From the NCBI RefSeq assembly GCF_013409365.1, contig NZ_JACCBA010000001.1:6634001-6698000 (forward strand): 64,000 bases of DNA, in the 5' to 3' direction. How positions within the stretch are numbered: position 1 is the stretch's first letter; each line of letters begins with the position of its first letter. A program made the position numbers and the translations under genes. The notes below the pieces were generated by a model that saw only the letters and a list, made by a program, of their open reading frames with translations, made no database searches and was not told the origin of the DNA. The stretch comes from Actinomadura luteofluorescens (GTDB lineage Bacteria; Actinomycetota; Actinomycetes; Streptosporangiales; Streptosporangiaceae). Below, piece after piece: positions 34,064 through 42,581 of the stretch.

Positions 34064-35047
34064 TTGGGTGTACAAGTAGAAGTCGAACCACGGGATCGCG
34101 CCGTTTTCGGCGTGCCCTACGACGTGGTCTTCGTCGATGGCGAATTCGTTTCTTCGGATGCGGCGCGACTGAGTGTTCTCGCGAACGTCGTCTCGTACGG
34201 AACCGGAACCTTCGAGGGCATCCGGGCCACGTGGAACCAGGAGCGGGGAGAGCTCTTTCTCCTGGAGGCGTTGGCGCACTACGAGCGGCTGGAGCGTTCC
34301 GCGCGAATCCTCGGCCTCCGGCTGGGGTGTCCGCCCGCGGATCTGGTGGCGGTGACCTGTGAACTCCTGCGCCGAAACGACGTGCGCGCCGACAGCTACG
34401 TCCGCCCTTTGCTGTTCCTGGCCGGGGAGCAGCTCGCCGTCCGGATGCACGATTCGGGAAGCCGGCTGTGCATCCCGGCCACCCCGATGCCCGGCGACTA
34501 CATCGATCCGCGGGGCATCCGGTGCATGGTGAGCACCTGGCGGCGCGGCACGGATGTCGCCGTGCCCAACCGCGCCAAGGTGATCGGGAGCTATGTCGGC
34601 CCCGCGCTGGCCAAGACGGAGGCGATCCAGCGCGGGTTCGACGAGGCCTTGTTGCTGACCACCGACGGCTATGTGGCCGAAGCGACGACGTCGAACGTCC
34701 TGGTGCGTTCCGGGGACGCATGGGCCACACCTGCGGCGACCGACGACATCCTTGAGGGGATCACCCGTCGCCAGGTGACCGAACTGCTCTCCGAGGACTT
34801 CGGTGTCACCGTCGTGCAGCGTCGTGTCCACCGCTCGGAGCTGTACGCCTGCGACGAGGCGCTGCTGTGCGGCACGGCCGCCATGGTCGCCCCGATCATC
34901 GAGGTGGACGGACGCCGGGTGGGCGACGGGCAGCCGGGAGAGACGACGCTGGCCCTGCAGCGCGAACTGTCGTCGATCGCCCGGCGAGGCGGCGACCGGC
35001 ACCACGAGTGGACCACTCCCGTATTCGGCACGGAGGCGGAGGCGTGA
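34064..35047 (+). CDS. Class IV aminotransferase, branched-chain type
   Basis: 327 residues from TTG 34064, preceded by GGTGAGG. The PLP-binding lysine lies in RAKVIGSYVGPALAKTEAIQ, and the motif TTDGYVAEATTSNVLV (E-x2-T-S-N) is the hallmark of branched-chain aminotransferase-like enzymes (IlvE family, fold type IV). GTGTFEGIRA and GITRRQVTELL complete the family pattern. The usual reaction is transfer of the amino group from glutamate or a branched-chain amino acid to a 2-oxo acid. Its stop overlaps the cupin start (GTGA at 35044), and a quinone oxidoreductase follows, so it is probably part of a specialised operon and not the housekeeping IlvE. Confidence 0.85.
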   Translation: MGVQVEVEPRDRAVFGVPYDVVFVDGEFVSSDAARLSVLANVVSYGTGTFEGIRATWNQERGELFLLEALAHYERLERSARILGLRLGCPPADLVAVTCELLRRNDVRADSYVRPLLFLAGEQLAVRMHDSGSRLCIPATPMPGDYIDPRGIRCMVSTWRRGTDVAVPNRAKVIGSYVGPALAKTEAIQRGFDEALLLTTDGYVAEATTSNVLVRSGDAWATPAATDDILEGITRRQVTELLSEDFGVTVVQRRVHRSELYACDEALLCGTAAMVAPIIEVDGRRVGDGQPGETTLALQRELSSIARRGGDRHHEWTTPVFGTEAEA

Positions 35048-35448
35048 ACGAGTCGAACAGGTGGGACGGGACTTCGAACGCCCTGAACGAGCTGGGCTCG
35101 ATCCGGCCACTGCGCATCTGGCAGGACGTCGTCGCCAGGGTCGTCGAGAGCGAGCTGATCACGCTGGCGGTCGTGGAGATCCCGCCCGGCGGTGTGGTGC
35201 CGGCGCATCGGCACCGGAACGAGCAGGTCGGCCTCTGTCTGGCAGGCTCCCTGCGGTTCACCATCGGTGCGGAAACGCGCGAGTTCGGCCCCGGCGGCGT
35301 CTGGCGGATCCACGCGGACGTGCCGCACGAGGTACGTGCCGGTGCCGACGGTGCGGTGGTCGTCGAGGCGTTCTCTCCCGTCCGGAGCGACTGGGACGGG
35401 CTGGACTGGGCACCCGATTCGCCTCCGCGCTGGCCGGCCGGATCATGA
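35044..35448 (+). CDS. Small cupin-fold protein
   Basis: 134 residues from GTG 35044, coupled to the aminotransferase. The cupin signatures are ELITLAVVEIPPGGVVPAHR and RHRNEQVGLCLAGSLRFTIG (His and Glu metal ligands), followed by FGPGGVWRIHADVPHEVRAG with the third His. A single domain of this length usually binds a metal and acts as an isomerase, dioxygenase or regulator. The reaction is not predictable. The stop overlaps the ATG of the next gene (ATGA at 35445). The coupling on both sides strongly suggests co-translation and a shared pathway. Confidence 0.85.
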   Translation: MNESNRWDGTSNALNELGSIRPLRIWQDVVARVVESELITLAVVEIPPGGVVPAHRHRNEQVGLCLAGSLRFTIGAETREFGPGGVWRIHADVPHEVRAGADGAVVVEAFSPVRSDWDGLDWAPDSPPRWPAGS

Positions 35449-36390
35449 GAGCCCTGTCCGCGACCGGCGACGACGGCCTGGTCGAGCTGGTCCGGGTGCC
35501 CGAGCCCTCCGTCGCCGCCGGCGAGGTGCTGGTCGACGTGCAAGCCGTCTCGGTCAACCGGGGTGAACTGCACCGTCTGACGTCGGCGACCGCAGGCTGG
35601 CGGCCGGGTTGGGACTTCGCGGGCGTTGTGGCGGACCAAGAGTCCGGCACCGCACGGGCCGCCGGTCACCTGCTCCCGGGCACGCGGGTGTTCGGCATCG
35701 CGGACGGCGGGAGCTGGGCCGAGCGGGTCGCGGTCCCCGCGGCCCGGCTCGCCGTCATCCCGGACGGGCTCACGGTCGAGTGGGCGGCGACGCTGCCGAC
35801 CGCCGGGCTGACCGCGCTGCGGACGTTGCGCATGGCAGGCGACCTGGCGGGGGCCAGGGTTCTGGTGACGGGTGCGGCCGGCGGGGTCGGCCGGTTCGCC
35901 GTCCAGCTGGCGCGGCGGTTCAAGGCCGAGGTGACGGCGGTGGTCGGCAGGCCCGAGCGCGGCGAAGGGCTCGCCGCGCTCGGCACCGCCGAGGTCGTCG
36001 TCGGCGTCGAAGGGGTGGGGGGCAGAATTCGACCTCGTCCTGGAGGCCGGCGGCGGTAGGTCTCTGCGGGAGGCGCTCCGCCTCGTCGCGCCGCACGGCA
36101 CCGTGGTCTCCTTCGGCAATTCCTCCCGCGCTTCGACGTCGTTCTCAGCGGGCGACTTCTACCCGAAAGAAGCATCTCTGCGCGGCTTCTATGTGCTGAA
36201 CGACCTGGACGGCCCCCGCACCGCCGAGGACTTGATCTACCTCGCCAGTCTGGTCGCCACTGGGGAGCTGGCAGTGGACATCGCGGCCGTGAACGATTGG
36301 CGGGACGCCCGGGAGACCCTGCACCGATTGCGCGACCGGCGCGTGGCGGGCAAAGCGGTGCTCCTGGTGACAGGGGAGAAGCCGGGCTGA
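35445..36390 (+). pseudogene. Quinone oxidoreductase (zinc-type MDR family) with a frameshift in a G homopolymer
   Basis: The frame from ATG 35445 contains the GroES-like start MRALSATGDDGLVELVRVPE, GWDFAGVVA, and the Rossmann motif VLVTGAAGGVGRFAVQLARR. It terminates at about 36059 after leaving the homologous phase near 36017-36022, a run of six G. Removing one G restores the sequence VGAEFDLVLEAGGGRSLREA, and the frame then runs to 36390 through VAPHGTVVSFGNSS and the tail AGKAVLLVTGEKPG. The total span is 946 bases, one more than a multiple of three. The enzyme would use NADPH to reduce a quinone or enone. A homopolymer error in the sequencing is as likely as a real mutation. Confidence 0.8.
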
Positions 36391-36469
36391 CAGGCCTAGT
36401 TTCTGAGGAAGATCTGGTGAAGCGTTCGTGTCTCTTGCGTCGCGCACGTCCGTTTCCAGGAGGTGGACG

Positions 36470-36604
36470 ATGACGCGGCGAGCGAGTCCTCATCGCGGTC
36501 GGCGTGGTTTCACCCGCCCCGCCGTCCGGCTCGGGAAGGGCCTTTCCTCGACGGCCGGGAAGGTTCCGAGCCGCGAATCTAGCATTGCGCCATGCTCGAC
36601 GTGA
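36470..36604 (+). CDS. Possible small ORF upstream of a LysR gene (44 codons)
   Basis: ATG 36470 has an ideal ribosome-binding site (CCAGGAGGTGGACG, AGGAGG seven bases upstream). The product is 44 residues, arginine- and serine-rich (MTRRASPHRGRRGFTRPAVR...), and its stop at 36602-36604 overlaps the start of the LysR gene at 36592. It may be a leader peptide or a spurious frame. No domain is recognisable. The gap 36391-36591 otherwise contains only the promoter region. Confidence 0.3.
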   Translation: MTRRASPHRGRRGFTRPAVRLGKGLSSTAGKVPSRESSIAPCST

Positions 36605-37581
36605 CGCGGCTGCGCGTGCTCCGGGAGGTGGCGCGGCACGGCTCTCTGACCCGCGCCGCGGAGGCCCTCTCTTTCACCATCTCCGCCGTTTCCCAGCAGA
36701 TCGCCGTGCTCGAACGGGAAGCGGGAGCGCAGCTGCTCGTGCGGCATGCCCGAGGCGCGCGGCTGACCGAGGCGGGACGGGTGCTGGTGCGGCACGCCGA
36801 GGTGGTCCTCGCCGAGCTGCGTGCGGCCGAGACGTCCTTGGCCGCAGTCGCGCACGGCACCGGGGGCCGGTTGCGGCTCGGGTCGTTCACCACCGCGAAC
36901 GCCACGCTGATGCCCCGGGCGGTGAGCGCGTTCCAGCAGCGGGTCCCCGAGGTGGAGGTCGACCTGACGGAGATCGACCGGGACGAGGCGATGGCCGCGG
37001 TCGCCGTGTACGAACTGGACCTCGCCCTGGTCTACGAGTTCCCCGTGGTGCCGCTGCAGGTTCCGGCGAACGTGGAGCTGAGCCCGCTTCTCGTGGATCC
37101 CCTCCACGTCGCGCTTCCGCTCGATCACCGGCTCGCGGACCGCGAACGGCTCCGTCTGACCGACCTCGCCGAGGACCGCTGGATCCAGGGAGTGCACCAC
37201 GGCTCGACCATCGACGTCCTTCCGCGCGCCTGCCGGCAGGCGGGCTTCGAGCCGCGGATCGCGTTCCGCACCGACGACCAGATGACGGTGCGAGGTCTCG
37301 TCGCGGCGGGCCTCGGCGTCGCTCTCGCTCCGTCGCTCACGCTGTCGGCGACCCCGTCTGGCCTGGTGGTGCGCCCGCTGAGCGAGCCGTCCCTGACCCG
37401 GACGGTGGCGGCCGCCACGCCGGCCGGCGAGTACCGGCTGCCCTCCTCGTCGGTCATGATCGAGCACCTTCGCCGGGTCGCCGCCGGGCTGGGGCCGCAC
37501 TGCCTGCCCCTCGCGGAGCCCGACCGGCATGCCGTGCGCCCGGGCCGGCGGCCGGAGACAAGAGAGGACAAATATGTTTGA
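36592..37581 (+). CDS. LysR-family transcriptional regulator
   Basis: 329 residues. The winged helix is VTRLRVLREVARHGSLTRAA and FTISAVSQQIAVLEREAGAQ, and the effector domain starts with GRLRLGSFTTANATLMPRAV, continuing VEVDLTEIDRDEAMAAVAVY and VRGLVAAGLGVALAPSLTL. It is not closely related to the LysR pair at 13812 and 19895. Its position after the aminotransferase-cupin-oxidoreductase operon suggests control of these genes, but it is on the same strand, not divergent. Its stop (TGA at 37579-37581) lies inside the operator-like palindrome preceding the MarR gene. Confidence 0.92.
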   Translation: MLDVTRLRVLREVARHGSLTRAAEALSFTISAVSQQIAVLEREAGAQLLVRHARGARLTEAGRVLVRHAEVVLAELRAAETSLAAVAHGTGGRLRLGSFTTANATLMPRAVSAFQQRVPEVEVDLTEIDRDEAMAAVAVYELDLALVYEFPVVPLQVPANVELSPLLVDPLHVALPLDHRLADRERLRLTDLAEDRWIQGVHHGSTIDVLPRACRQAGFEPRIAFRTDDQMTVRGLVAAGLGVALAPSLTLSATPSGLVVRPLSEPSLTRTVAAATPAGEYRLPSSSVMIEHLRRVAAGLGPHCLPLAEPDRHAVRPGRRPETREDKYV

Positions 37582-37590
37582 CTTGGTCAA
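37578..37590. promoter_or_regulatory. TTGAC-N3-GTCAA palindrome over the MarR start
   Basis: The arms TTGAC (37578-37582) and GTCAA (37586-37590) are perfect complements. The last A is the first base of the ATG at 37590. A TTG...CAA symmetrical site is usual for MarR regulators, and its overlap with the start codon would allow autorepression. Inference from position and symmetry only. Confidence 0.4.
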
Positions 37591-38072
37591 TGAATGCGGC
37601 ACGGGAGTCTGCCGTGGGGGCGCGTGACGGCGACCTCGTCCGTGACGCGCGGGCGCTTGGCTGGATGTACCGGTATCTGGTGGACGGTCTGCGACTCAGC
37701 TGGGAGAACACCCCGTACTCCGTGACCGAGGGCTGGGTGATCGTCGAACTGGCGCAGCGGGACGTCACCGAAGTGATGGAGTTGCGCCGGCGGATGGGCA
37801 TGGATCCCGGTTACCTCAGCCGCGTCCTGGCCCGGTTCCAGGCCAACAGATTGATCACCAGGCACAGGTCGCCGGAGAACAGGCGCTTCCAGACGGTCCG
37901 GCTGACCCGCCGCGGCCGCGCCGCCTTCGAAGTCATCGAGGACTGCATGGCGGAGGTGCTGCGCGTCCGGCTGAGCACGTTCTCGGAGAGCGACCGCCGG
38001 CGTATCGTCGAGGCGATGACGTCGATCAGCGCCACGATCGAACGCACCCTCGAAAGCCGCTGCGCCATCTGA
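37590..38072 (+). CDS. MarR-family winged-helix regulator
   Basis: 160 residues from ATG 37590; GTG 37614 has a better ribosome-binding site (GGGAG) and is an alternative start. The core is a winged HTH: VTEGWVIVELAQRDVTEVME, LRRRMGMDPGYLSRVLARFQ, then the wing NRRFQTVRLTRRGRAAFEVI. MarR proteins are dimeric repressors released by small phenolic or other ligands. A likely self-target is the palindrome at 37578. The 3' end overlaps the convergent sulfotransferase gene by 47 bases. Confidence 0.88.
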   Translation: MNAARESAVGARDGDLVRDARALGWMYRYLVDGLRLSWENTPYSVTEGWVIVELAQRDVTEVMELRRRMGMDPGYLSRVLARFQANRLITRHRSPENRRFQTVRLTRRGRAAFEVIEDCMAEVLRVRLSTFSESDRRRIVEAMTSISATIERTLESRCAI

Positions 38073-38964
38073 AACGACCGAGCCGCCGGACGCGCAGATG
38101 CGGCAAGGAGTGTGATGGCGGAACTGCACTGAATGGTGAGAACCATGCTGCGGCGGCGCGCCTCCGTGACCGCCGGCGGCTGGGGGACAGGCGATGGTCT
38201 TTGGGTTGTTCGGTGGGGTGGCTTGGGTGGTGTTTGCGGTGTAGTGCCCAGGCCACTGCGGCGGCGGTTGCGATTGCGGTGGTGGCCAGGATTCGTGGGC
38301 GCAGCCTTTTCTTCAGGGCCTGTCGTTGGCGGCGTTTGAAGGTGGCCGCGTCGTTCTCCCGAGGAAACGGCTCGTCGGGGACCGGTTGGCCTAGGAAGGC
38401 GCACAGCGGCGCCCATCCGTCCTTGACCTCGAACACCAGCAGCCGGTCTTCGGGCACGTACGCCTTCACCTCGGCGACATGCCGTGCGAATCTTTCGGCC
38501 ATCTCCGCGCGTTCGCCGAACTCCCCGCCGATCTCACGTTGCCACGTCGTCCGCTGGACGCGGTCGAGGACCTGGGCTTGGGGGTCGGGGCGGCGGGGGC
38601 CTCGCCAGCTCAGCACCCGCACCAGGAGCGGCGGCCTGGCGAGCACGGCGGACATGGTCTGCGCGGCGCTGTCGTACCAGCGTTGCGGGTCGCGGACGGT
38701 GAGCACCACCTTGGCGTCCGGGAACGCGTCGACGATGTCGCGCCAGAACGCGTTGCCCGGCGAGCCGACGGAGCAGCCGTAGCCCGCGAACACCTTTCCC
38801 CAGTCCACCGTCCGCCCGTCCATCGCGGCGGCCCAGTCGGCGGCCCGTTCAGGCTCGGCGTTGAGGACGCGCATGTTGTAGCAGGGGCCGTACCCGAGCC
38901 GGTCGAGGGCCAGCGCGAGGGAAGTCGTCCCCGTTCGGAGGAAACCGACGCCGATGACCTGCAC
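38026..38964 (-). CDS. Sulfotransferase family protein
   Basis: 312 residues. The PAPS-binding P-loop is GVGFLRTGTTSLALAL at the N-terminus, and FPDAKVVLTVRDPQRWYDSA is the second (3'-phosphate-binding) motif, as in Sulfotransfer_4-type enzymes. A hydrophobic segment, LRPRILATTAIATAAAVAWA, lies near residue 235 and could anchor or be structural. The last 50-60 residues are basic and low-complexity and lie antisense to the MarR gene, so the natural end may have been nearer to residue 260. It would transfer a sulfuryl group to a hydroxyl or amine. It is the last gene of the minus-strand operon that begins with the P450 at 43748. Confidence 0.82.
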   Translation of the reverse strand: MQVIGVGFLRTGTTSLALALDRLGYGPCYNMRVLNAEPERAADWAAAMDGRTVDWGKVFAGYGCSVGSPGNAFWRDIVDAFPDAKVVLTVRDPQRWYDSAAQTMSAVLARPPLLVRVLSWRGPRRPDPQAQVLDRVQRTTWQREIGGEFGERAEMAERFARHVAEVKAYVPEDRLLVFEVKDGWAPLCAFLGQPVPDEPFPRENDAATFKRRQRQALKKRLRPRILATTAIATAAAVAWALHRKHHPSHPTEQPKDHRLSPSRRRSRRRAAAAWFSPFSAVPPSHSLPHLRVRRLGRFRWRSGFRGCVRSWR

Positions 38965-38997
38965 GCGAACTCTCCTCAGGATGAAGTGGATGACGTT

Positions 38998-39771
38998 TCA
39001 GGTCGTACGGCGGGCGACCAGAGTGCCGGGGTCCTCGCCGTCGGCGACGGGGTGGAGGGCGGTTCCGGCCATCGGGGTCAGCCCGGCCGCCGCCAGGTCG
39101 GCGATGACGGCGTCCGGCCGGTGCAGGTAGTGGGCGCGTTCCACCACTTCGGTCGCCACCAGATCGCCTTGGTGGTACGTGCGGTAGACGAACCGCAGGT
39201 GCGCCTGGTCGTCGCCGTCGGGCCGCGCCTCGCACGACATCTCGTACCGGCAGTCGCCGAGGGTGGCCTCGTCGGTGACGTGCTCGGGCCAGTCCGGTAC
39301 GGGTTCTGACAGCACCATGTCCATCGCCACCTCCCCGTCCTCGGCCAGATGCCCGGCGATCGCCTCGAACAGCGCGGGCCGTTCGGGGTGCGGCACGTGC
39401 TCCAGCACACCCGCCAGGTACACGAAGTCGAAGCGGCGGGCCAGGTCGAAGTGGGGCGCCGCGCGGTCGAGGACGGTGACGCGGGGACGCAGATGCGGGC
39501 GTTCGGCGAGCTTGGCCAGCAGCACCGCGCGCATGGTGGCGGATCGCTCCAGGCACAGGACGGTGGCGGCTCGCTCGGCCACGGCCAGCGTGATCCGGCC
39601 GGTGCCCGCGCCGATCTCCAGCGCGTGTCCACCCCGGGGTGCGCGGTCGGCGAAGAACCGGGGGTCGGGAAGGGCGTCCTCCCCGCGGGAGGCGCGGAAG
39701 AGGTCGTAGTAACCGGGCTGGAAGGCGTACGGGTCGGTGCCGAGCGGAGCGACCCGGGTGGACGAGGACAT
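38998..39771 (-). CDS. Class I SAM-dependent methyltransferase
   Basis: 257 residues from ATG 39771. Motif I is ALEIGAGTGRITLAVAERA, followed by TVLCLERSATMRAVLLAKL, VTVLDRAAPHFDL and the post-motif FDFVYLAGVLEHVPHPERPA. This is the Methyltransf_25/12 layout. The N-terminal part, PYAFQPGYYDLFRA, is shared by several actinobacterial small-molecule methyltransferases. It is separated from the sulfotransferase by 33 bases and from the upstream hydroxylase by 67 bases, consistent with one operon. It likely decorates a small molecule made or processed by these genes. Confidence 0.85.
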   Translation of the reverse strand: MSSSTRVAPLGTDPYAFQPGYYDLFRASRGEDALPDPRFFADRAPRGGHALEIGAGTGRITLAVAERAATVLCLERSATMRAVLLAKLAERPHLRPRVTVLDRAAPHFDLARRFDFVYLAGVLEHVPHPERPALFEAIAGHLAEDGEVAMDMVLSEPVPDWPEHVTDEATLGDCRYEMSCEARPDGDDQAHLRFVYRTYHQGDLVATEVVERAHYLHRPDAVIADLAAAGLTPMAGTALHPVADGEDPGTLVARRTT

Positions 39772-39838
39772 GCGAGTCACCTGCCTGTCTGGTCGGAACG
39801 AGGGCGCGTCGTCAGATGAACGTGCGTGGCCGGCGTCG

Positions 39839-40837
39839 TCAGCCGGCCTGTGTGGGTTGTGCCGGACGTGTCCACTCGCGCAGAGCGCGGCCGGCGCGTT
39901 CCCTGATCCGCACCTGGCCGGTGGACTCGACGGCGATGGTGCGTTCCTCGCTCCAGCCGCTGAGGCGGAACTCGCCCAGCCCGAGATGCACCAGGCCGAA
40001 CGCGGGCTCACCGTCGATGGCAAGGACGAGCCGGTCCTCGTGCACGAGGATCGCGGCGTCGCTGTCGGGTCTGGCCTCGACCTCCTCCTCCGACCACTGC
40101 GCGAAGTCGCCCGGCAGCCGGAACCGGCAGCACAGCCGGTCGCGTTCGGACGCGGTGAGCGGCACCGGATCACGGGCGAACATCACCTCGCTCAGCGGCA
40201 GCAGCTCCAGGAACTCCTCCGGCAACAACCCGACGATCTCCCGGCTGACCAGGCAGTCGAGCACCATGTGCACCCGGGAGCGGTCGCCGCCGTTCGCCAC
40301 GTAGTGCCTTCGGCCGAAGTCGCCGAACCACAACCGTCCCGCCGTCCAGTGCTCGGACACGCCGTCGATGACCACGACGGCGTCCGGGTTGGTGTCGATC
40401 GGCACGTGCAGCCGCAGGAGCCCGCGCTCGAACCCGTACTTGTAGTCGCGGTGCTCGTGCACGGTCGCGCCCGCGCCCAGGGCGATCAGCCGGACGCCCC
40501 GGACCGGCCCCGGCAGGGCGTCGATGACCTGGGCGAGGGCCGGAGCGTCGGCCAGCCACGGGGTGTCGGCGAAGTCGGTCAGGCCCGCGCCGCCCGGGTC
40601 GGTCCGTACCGGATCGCCGCCGACGCTGCGCAGCGGCAGGATGCGCCAGTCCACTCCGGACTCCGTGGCGGCGCCGTCCTGGCCGTAAGGGCGCTGGGCG
40701 CGCCACCGCTGGTGCCGCAGCCGGTCGAGGTCGGCGCGCAGCGCGTCGACATCGAAGCTGAGCCGCATCGGCGCCGACGGCGGGTAGGCGGCGGGCGGAT
40801 CCGTCAGCGATTCGATGGCCTGGTGGTACGTCGTCAT
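39839..40837 (-). CDS. Aspartyl/asparaginyl beta-hydroxylase-like dioxygenase
   Basis: 332 residues. The central domain contains GVRLIALGAGATVHEHRDYK with the H-x-D iron motif, and a distal His in RVHMVLDCLVSREI, with the conserved FERGLLRLHVPIDTNPDAVV and LWFGDFGRRHYVANGG between. This is the Asp_Arg_Hydrox (PF05118) fold, an Fe(II)/2-oxoglutarate dioxygenase. Family members hydroxylate Asp, Asn or Arg residues in proteins, peptides or free amino acids. ATG 40837 overlaps the M28 peptidase stop (ATGA), so the two are translationally coupled. This suggests it acts on the same peptide or amino-acid substrate. Confidence 0.85.
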   Translation of the reverse strand: MTTYHQAIESLTDPPAAYPPSAPMRLSFDVDALRADLDRLRHQRWRAQRPYGQDGAATESGVDWRILPLRSVGGDPVRTDPGGAGLTDFADTPWLADAPALAQVIDALPGPVRGVRLIALGAGATVHEHRDYKYGFERGLLRLHVPIDTNPDAVVVIDGVSEHWTAGRLWFGDFGRRHYVANGGDRSRVHMVLDCLVSREIVGLLPEEFLELLPLSEVMFARDPVPLTASERDRLCCRFRLPGDFAQWSEEEVEARPDSDAAILVHEDRLVLAIDGEPAFGLVHLGLGEFRLSGWSEERTIAVESTGQVRIRERAGRALREWTRPAQPTQAG

Positions 40838-42366
40838 GGTCGCTGCTCCCGGGCGCCGGCGGGCAGGTCGGAGACGTCGAGGGCGAAGCGGCCCAAGGCC
40901 CACGCGATGGCGGGGACGTTCTCGCCGAGAGCCCGGCGGTCGAGGTTGCCGATCGTGTCGCACGGCTGGTGGTAGCAGGGGTCGTACAGCTGCCCGGCCG
41001 TCCCGCCGACCCGCGCCGCCTGCGCGGCGGTCTTGACCCCGAGGACGCCGCCGTTCAGGCCGCCGACCGGGATGCCCGCGGCCACGAACGGCTCGTGGTC
41101 GGAGCCGACGGCCCGCAGGTCGTGGCTCTCGTAGGGGAGTCCGGCGTGGTCGAAGTAGTCCTTGAAGACCTTCTCCGCGACCTGCGATCCCGCCGGCCCC
41201 GGCGGTGTGCCCGGCGGCTGCTCGCTCGCGTCCCCGTCGAGGACGAACCGCACCCCGTTCGGCGCGGCGATCAGTTCGAAGTTCAGGTAGAGCGCGATCT
41301 TGGCGCGCTCGGCCGCCGGCAGGGTGCGCACGTAGTAGTTGGAGCCGATGTCGATGAGCTCCTCGGCCCCCCACAGCGCGAACCGGACTTTGTGCCGCAC
41401 CTCGTCCTGGTGGGGAGCCAGCCGCAGCGCGGTCGCCATCAGCGCGGCGGCCGCGGCGGCGTTGTCGTTGATGCCGGGTGCTTCGGTCACGCTGTCCAGG
41501 TGGGCGCCGGCCATGACGGTGCGGTCGTCGCCGCCGCGCGTCTCGGCGAACAGGTTGGTGGTGACTGCCGCGACCTCGTGCCCGCGCAGGTCGAGACGCA
41601 GCCGCACCTGGTCCCGCGAGGACTCCTGGGCGAGCTGTTCGGCCTCCGCTTGCGTGACGCTGGCCACCGGGATGGTGAACGCCTGCGGGTTGAACGCGTG
41701 CAGCCGGTAGATGTTGTTCGGGCTCGGCGTGGACAGGTAGATCAGCATCGCCCGCGCGCCGAGCTCGGCGGCGACGCGTTGCTGTGTCGTGTAGCCGCAG
41801 GATCCGCGCGCCACGAGCACGATGGATCCGGCGACGGGCAGCCCGTCGTAGTCGGCGGCGGAGCACCCGGCGGCGTCGCCCGTCGTGGCCCGGGGCACGA
41901 CGAGGTGGGCGTCGAGACCGCCGGGCGGGGTGACGGGTGACCAGCGCATGACGAGCGCGCGCACCTGCCGGGCGGCGGGCGCGGTCACCGTCGCGCTCTC
42001 CGCGTCGACCCGGAAGTCGGTGTATGGCACCTGCTGCTGGTGGACGCGGTAGCCGGCGGCGGTGAGCACCTTGGCGGCGTAGCGCGCGGAGGCCTCGAAC
42101 CCTGGTGTGCCGGCGGCGCGCACCCCGCCGTTCCGCGTGGCGATCCGGTCGAGGACGCGCAGGTGCCGCCACGCGTCGCCGCCACGGGTGGATCCCGCCA
42201 GCAGCCGCGCCAGCCACAAGTCCCCAGACCTACCGTCCGCCGCCGCGTGGGATGAGGCTGCGGAGGCGTGGGGGGTGGCGGACGGTGGAGCGGCCGAAAG
42301 GATGGTGGCGGTCATGGTGACGAGGCCGGTTATCAAGGCGGTTTTCGTGCGCACGAACACCCTCAT
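40834..42366 (-). CDS. Secreted M28-family metallopeptidase
   Basis: 510 residues from ATG 42366 (GGAG upstream). A Sec signal peptide is likely: MRVFVRTKTALITGLVTMTA followed by an Ala-rich cleavage region. After a PA-type insertion (GSIVLVARGSCGYTTQQRVA) the zinc-peptidase core contains VMAGAHLDSVTEAPGINDN (HxD and D), GAEELIDIGSNYY (catalytic and Zn Glu), AVGSDHEPFVAAGIPVGGLN (DH) and YHQPCDTIGNLDR. M28 enzymes remove N-terminal residues from peptides. Coupling to the hydroxylase and position within a tailoring operon suggest processing of an exported peptide-like product. A leader with two stem-loops precedes it (42461-42554). Confidence 0.9.
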   Translation of the reverse strand: MRVFVRTKTALITGLVTMTATILSAAPPSATPHASAASSHAAADGRSGDLWLARLLAGSTRGGDAWRHLRVLDRIATRNGGVRAAGTPGFEASARYAAKVLTAAGYRVHQQQVPYTDFRVDAESATVTAPAARQVRALVMRWSPVTPPGGLDAHLVVPRATTGDAAGCSAADYDGLPVAGSIVLVARGSCGYTTQQRVAAELGARAMLIYLSTPSPNNIYRLHAFNPQAFTIPVASVTQAEAEQLAQESSRDQVRLRLDLRGHEVAAVTTNLFAETRGGDDRTVMAGAHLDSVTEAPGINDNAAAAAALMATALRLAPHQDEVRHKVRFALWGAEELIDIGSNYYVRTLPAAERAKIALYLNFELIAAPNGVRFVLDGDASEQPPGTPPGPAGSQVAEKVFKDYFDHAGLPYESHDLRAVGSDHEPFVAAGIPVGGLNGGVLGVKTAAQAARVGGTAGQLYDPCYHQPCDTIGNLDRRALGENVPAIAWALGRFALDVSDLPAGAREQRP

Positions 42367-42460
42367 CAGCGCTCCAGAGGAAAACATGTGATGCCAGGAA
42401 ACAGAGACCATGTTGAAATGTGCAAAAGGTCTCTGAGGCTGGCCGCGTGGTGAATAATAG

Positions 42461-42554
42461 GTGCCCGGCATATCGTGGCAGGTGGTAAGCGCGCCCCGTT
42501 ATGCCGGGCACCCGCTACGTCACTCAGTGGAGGTAACGCATCCGCCCCACCTCC
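42461..42554 (-). promoter_or_regulatory. Leader with two stem-loops between the P450 and peptidase genes
   Basis: A perfect 11-base inverted repeat, GTGCCCGGCAT (42461-42471) and ATGCCGGGCAC (42501-42511), encloses 29 bases. Upstream in transcript orientation GGAGGT pairs with ACCTCC (42529-42534 and 42549-42554). The purine arm precedes a five-codon open frame (MRYLH, 42541 to 42524), so the ribosome-binding site could be sequestered. A consensus TTGACA lies just upstream on the minus strand (42558-42563). It may be an attenuation or translation-control leader. Confidence 0.45.
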
Positions 42555-42581
42555 CTTCTGTCAAGACGGATCCCAGGTCTG

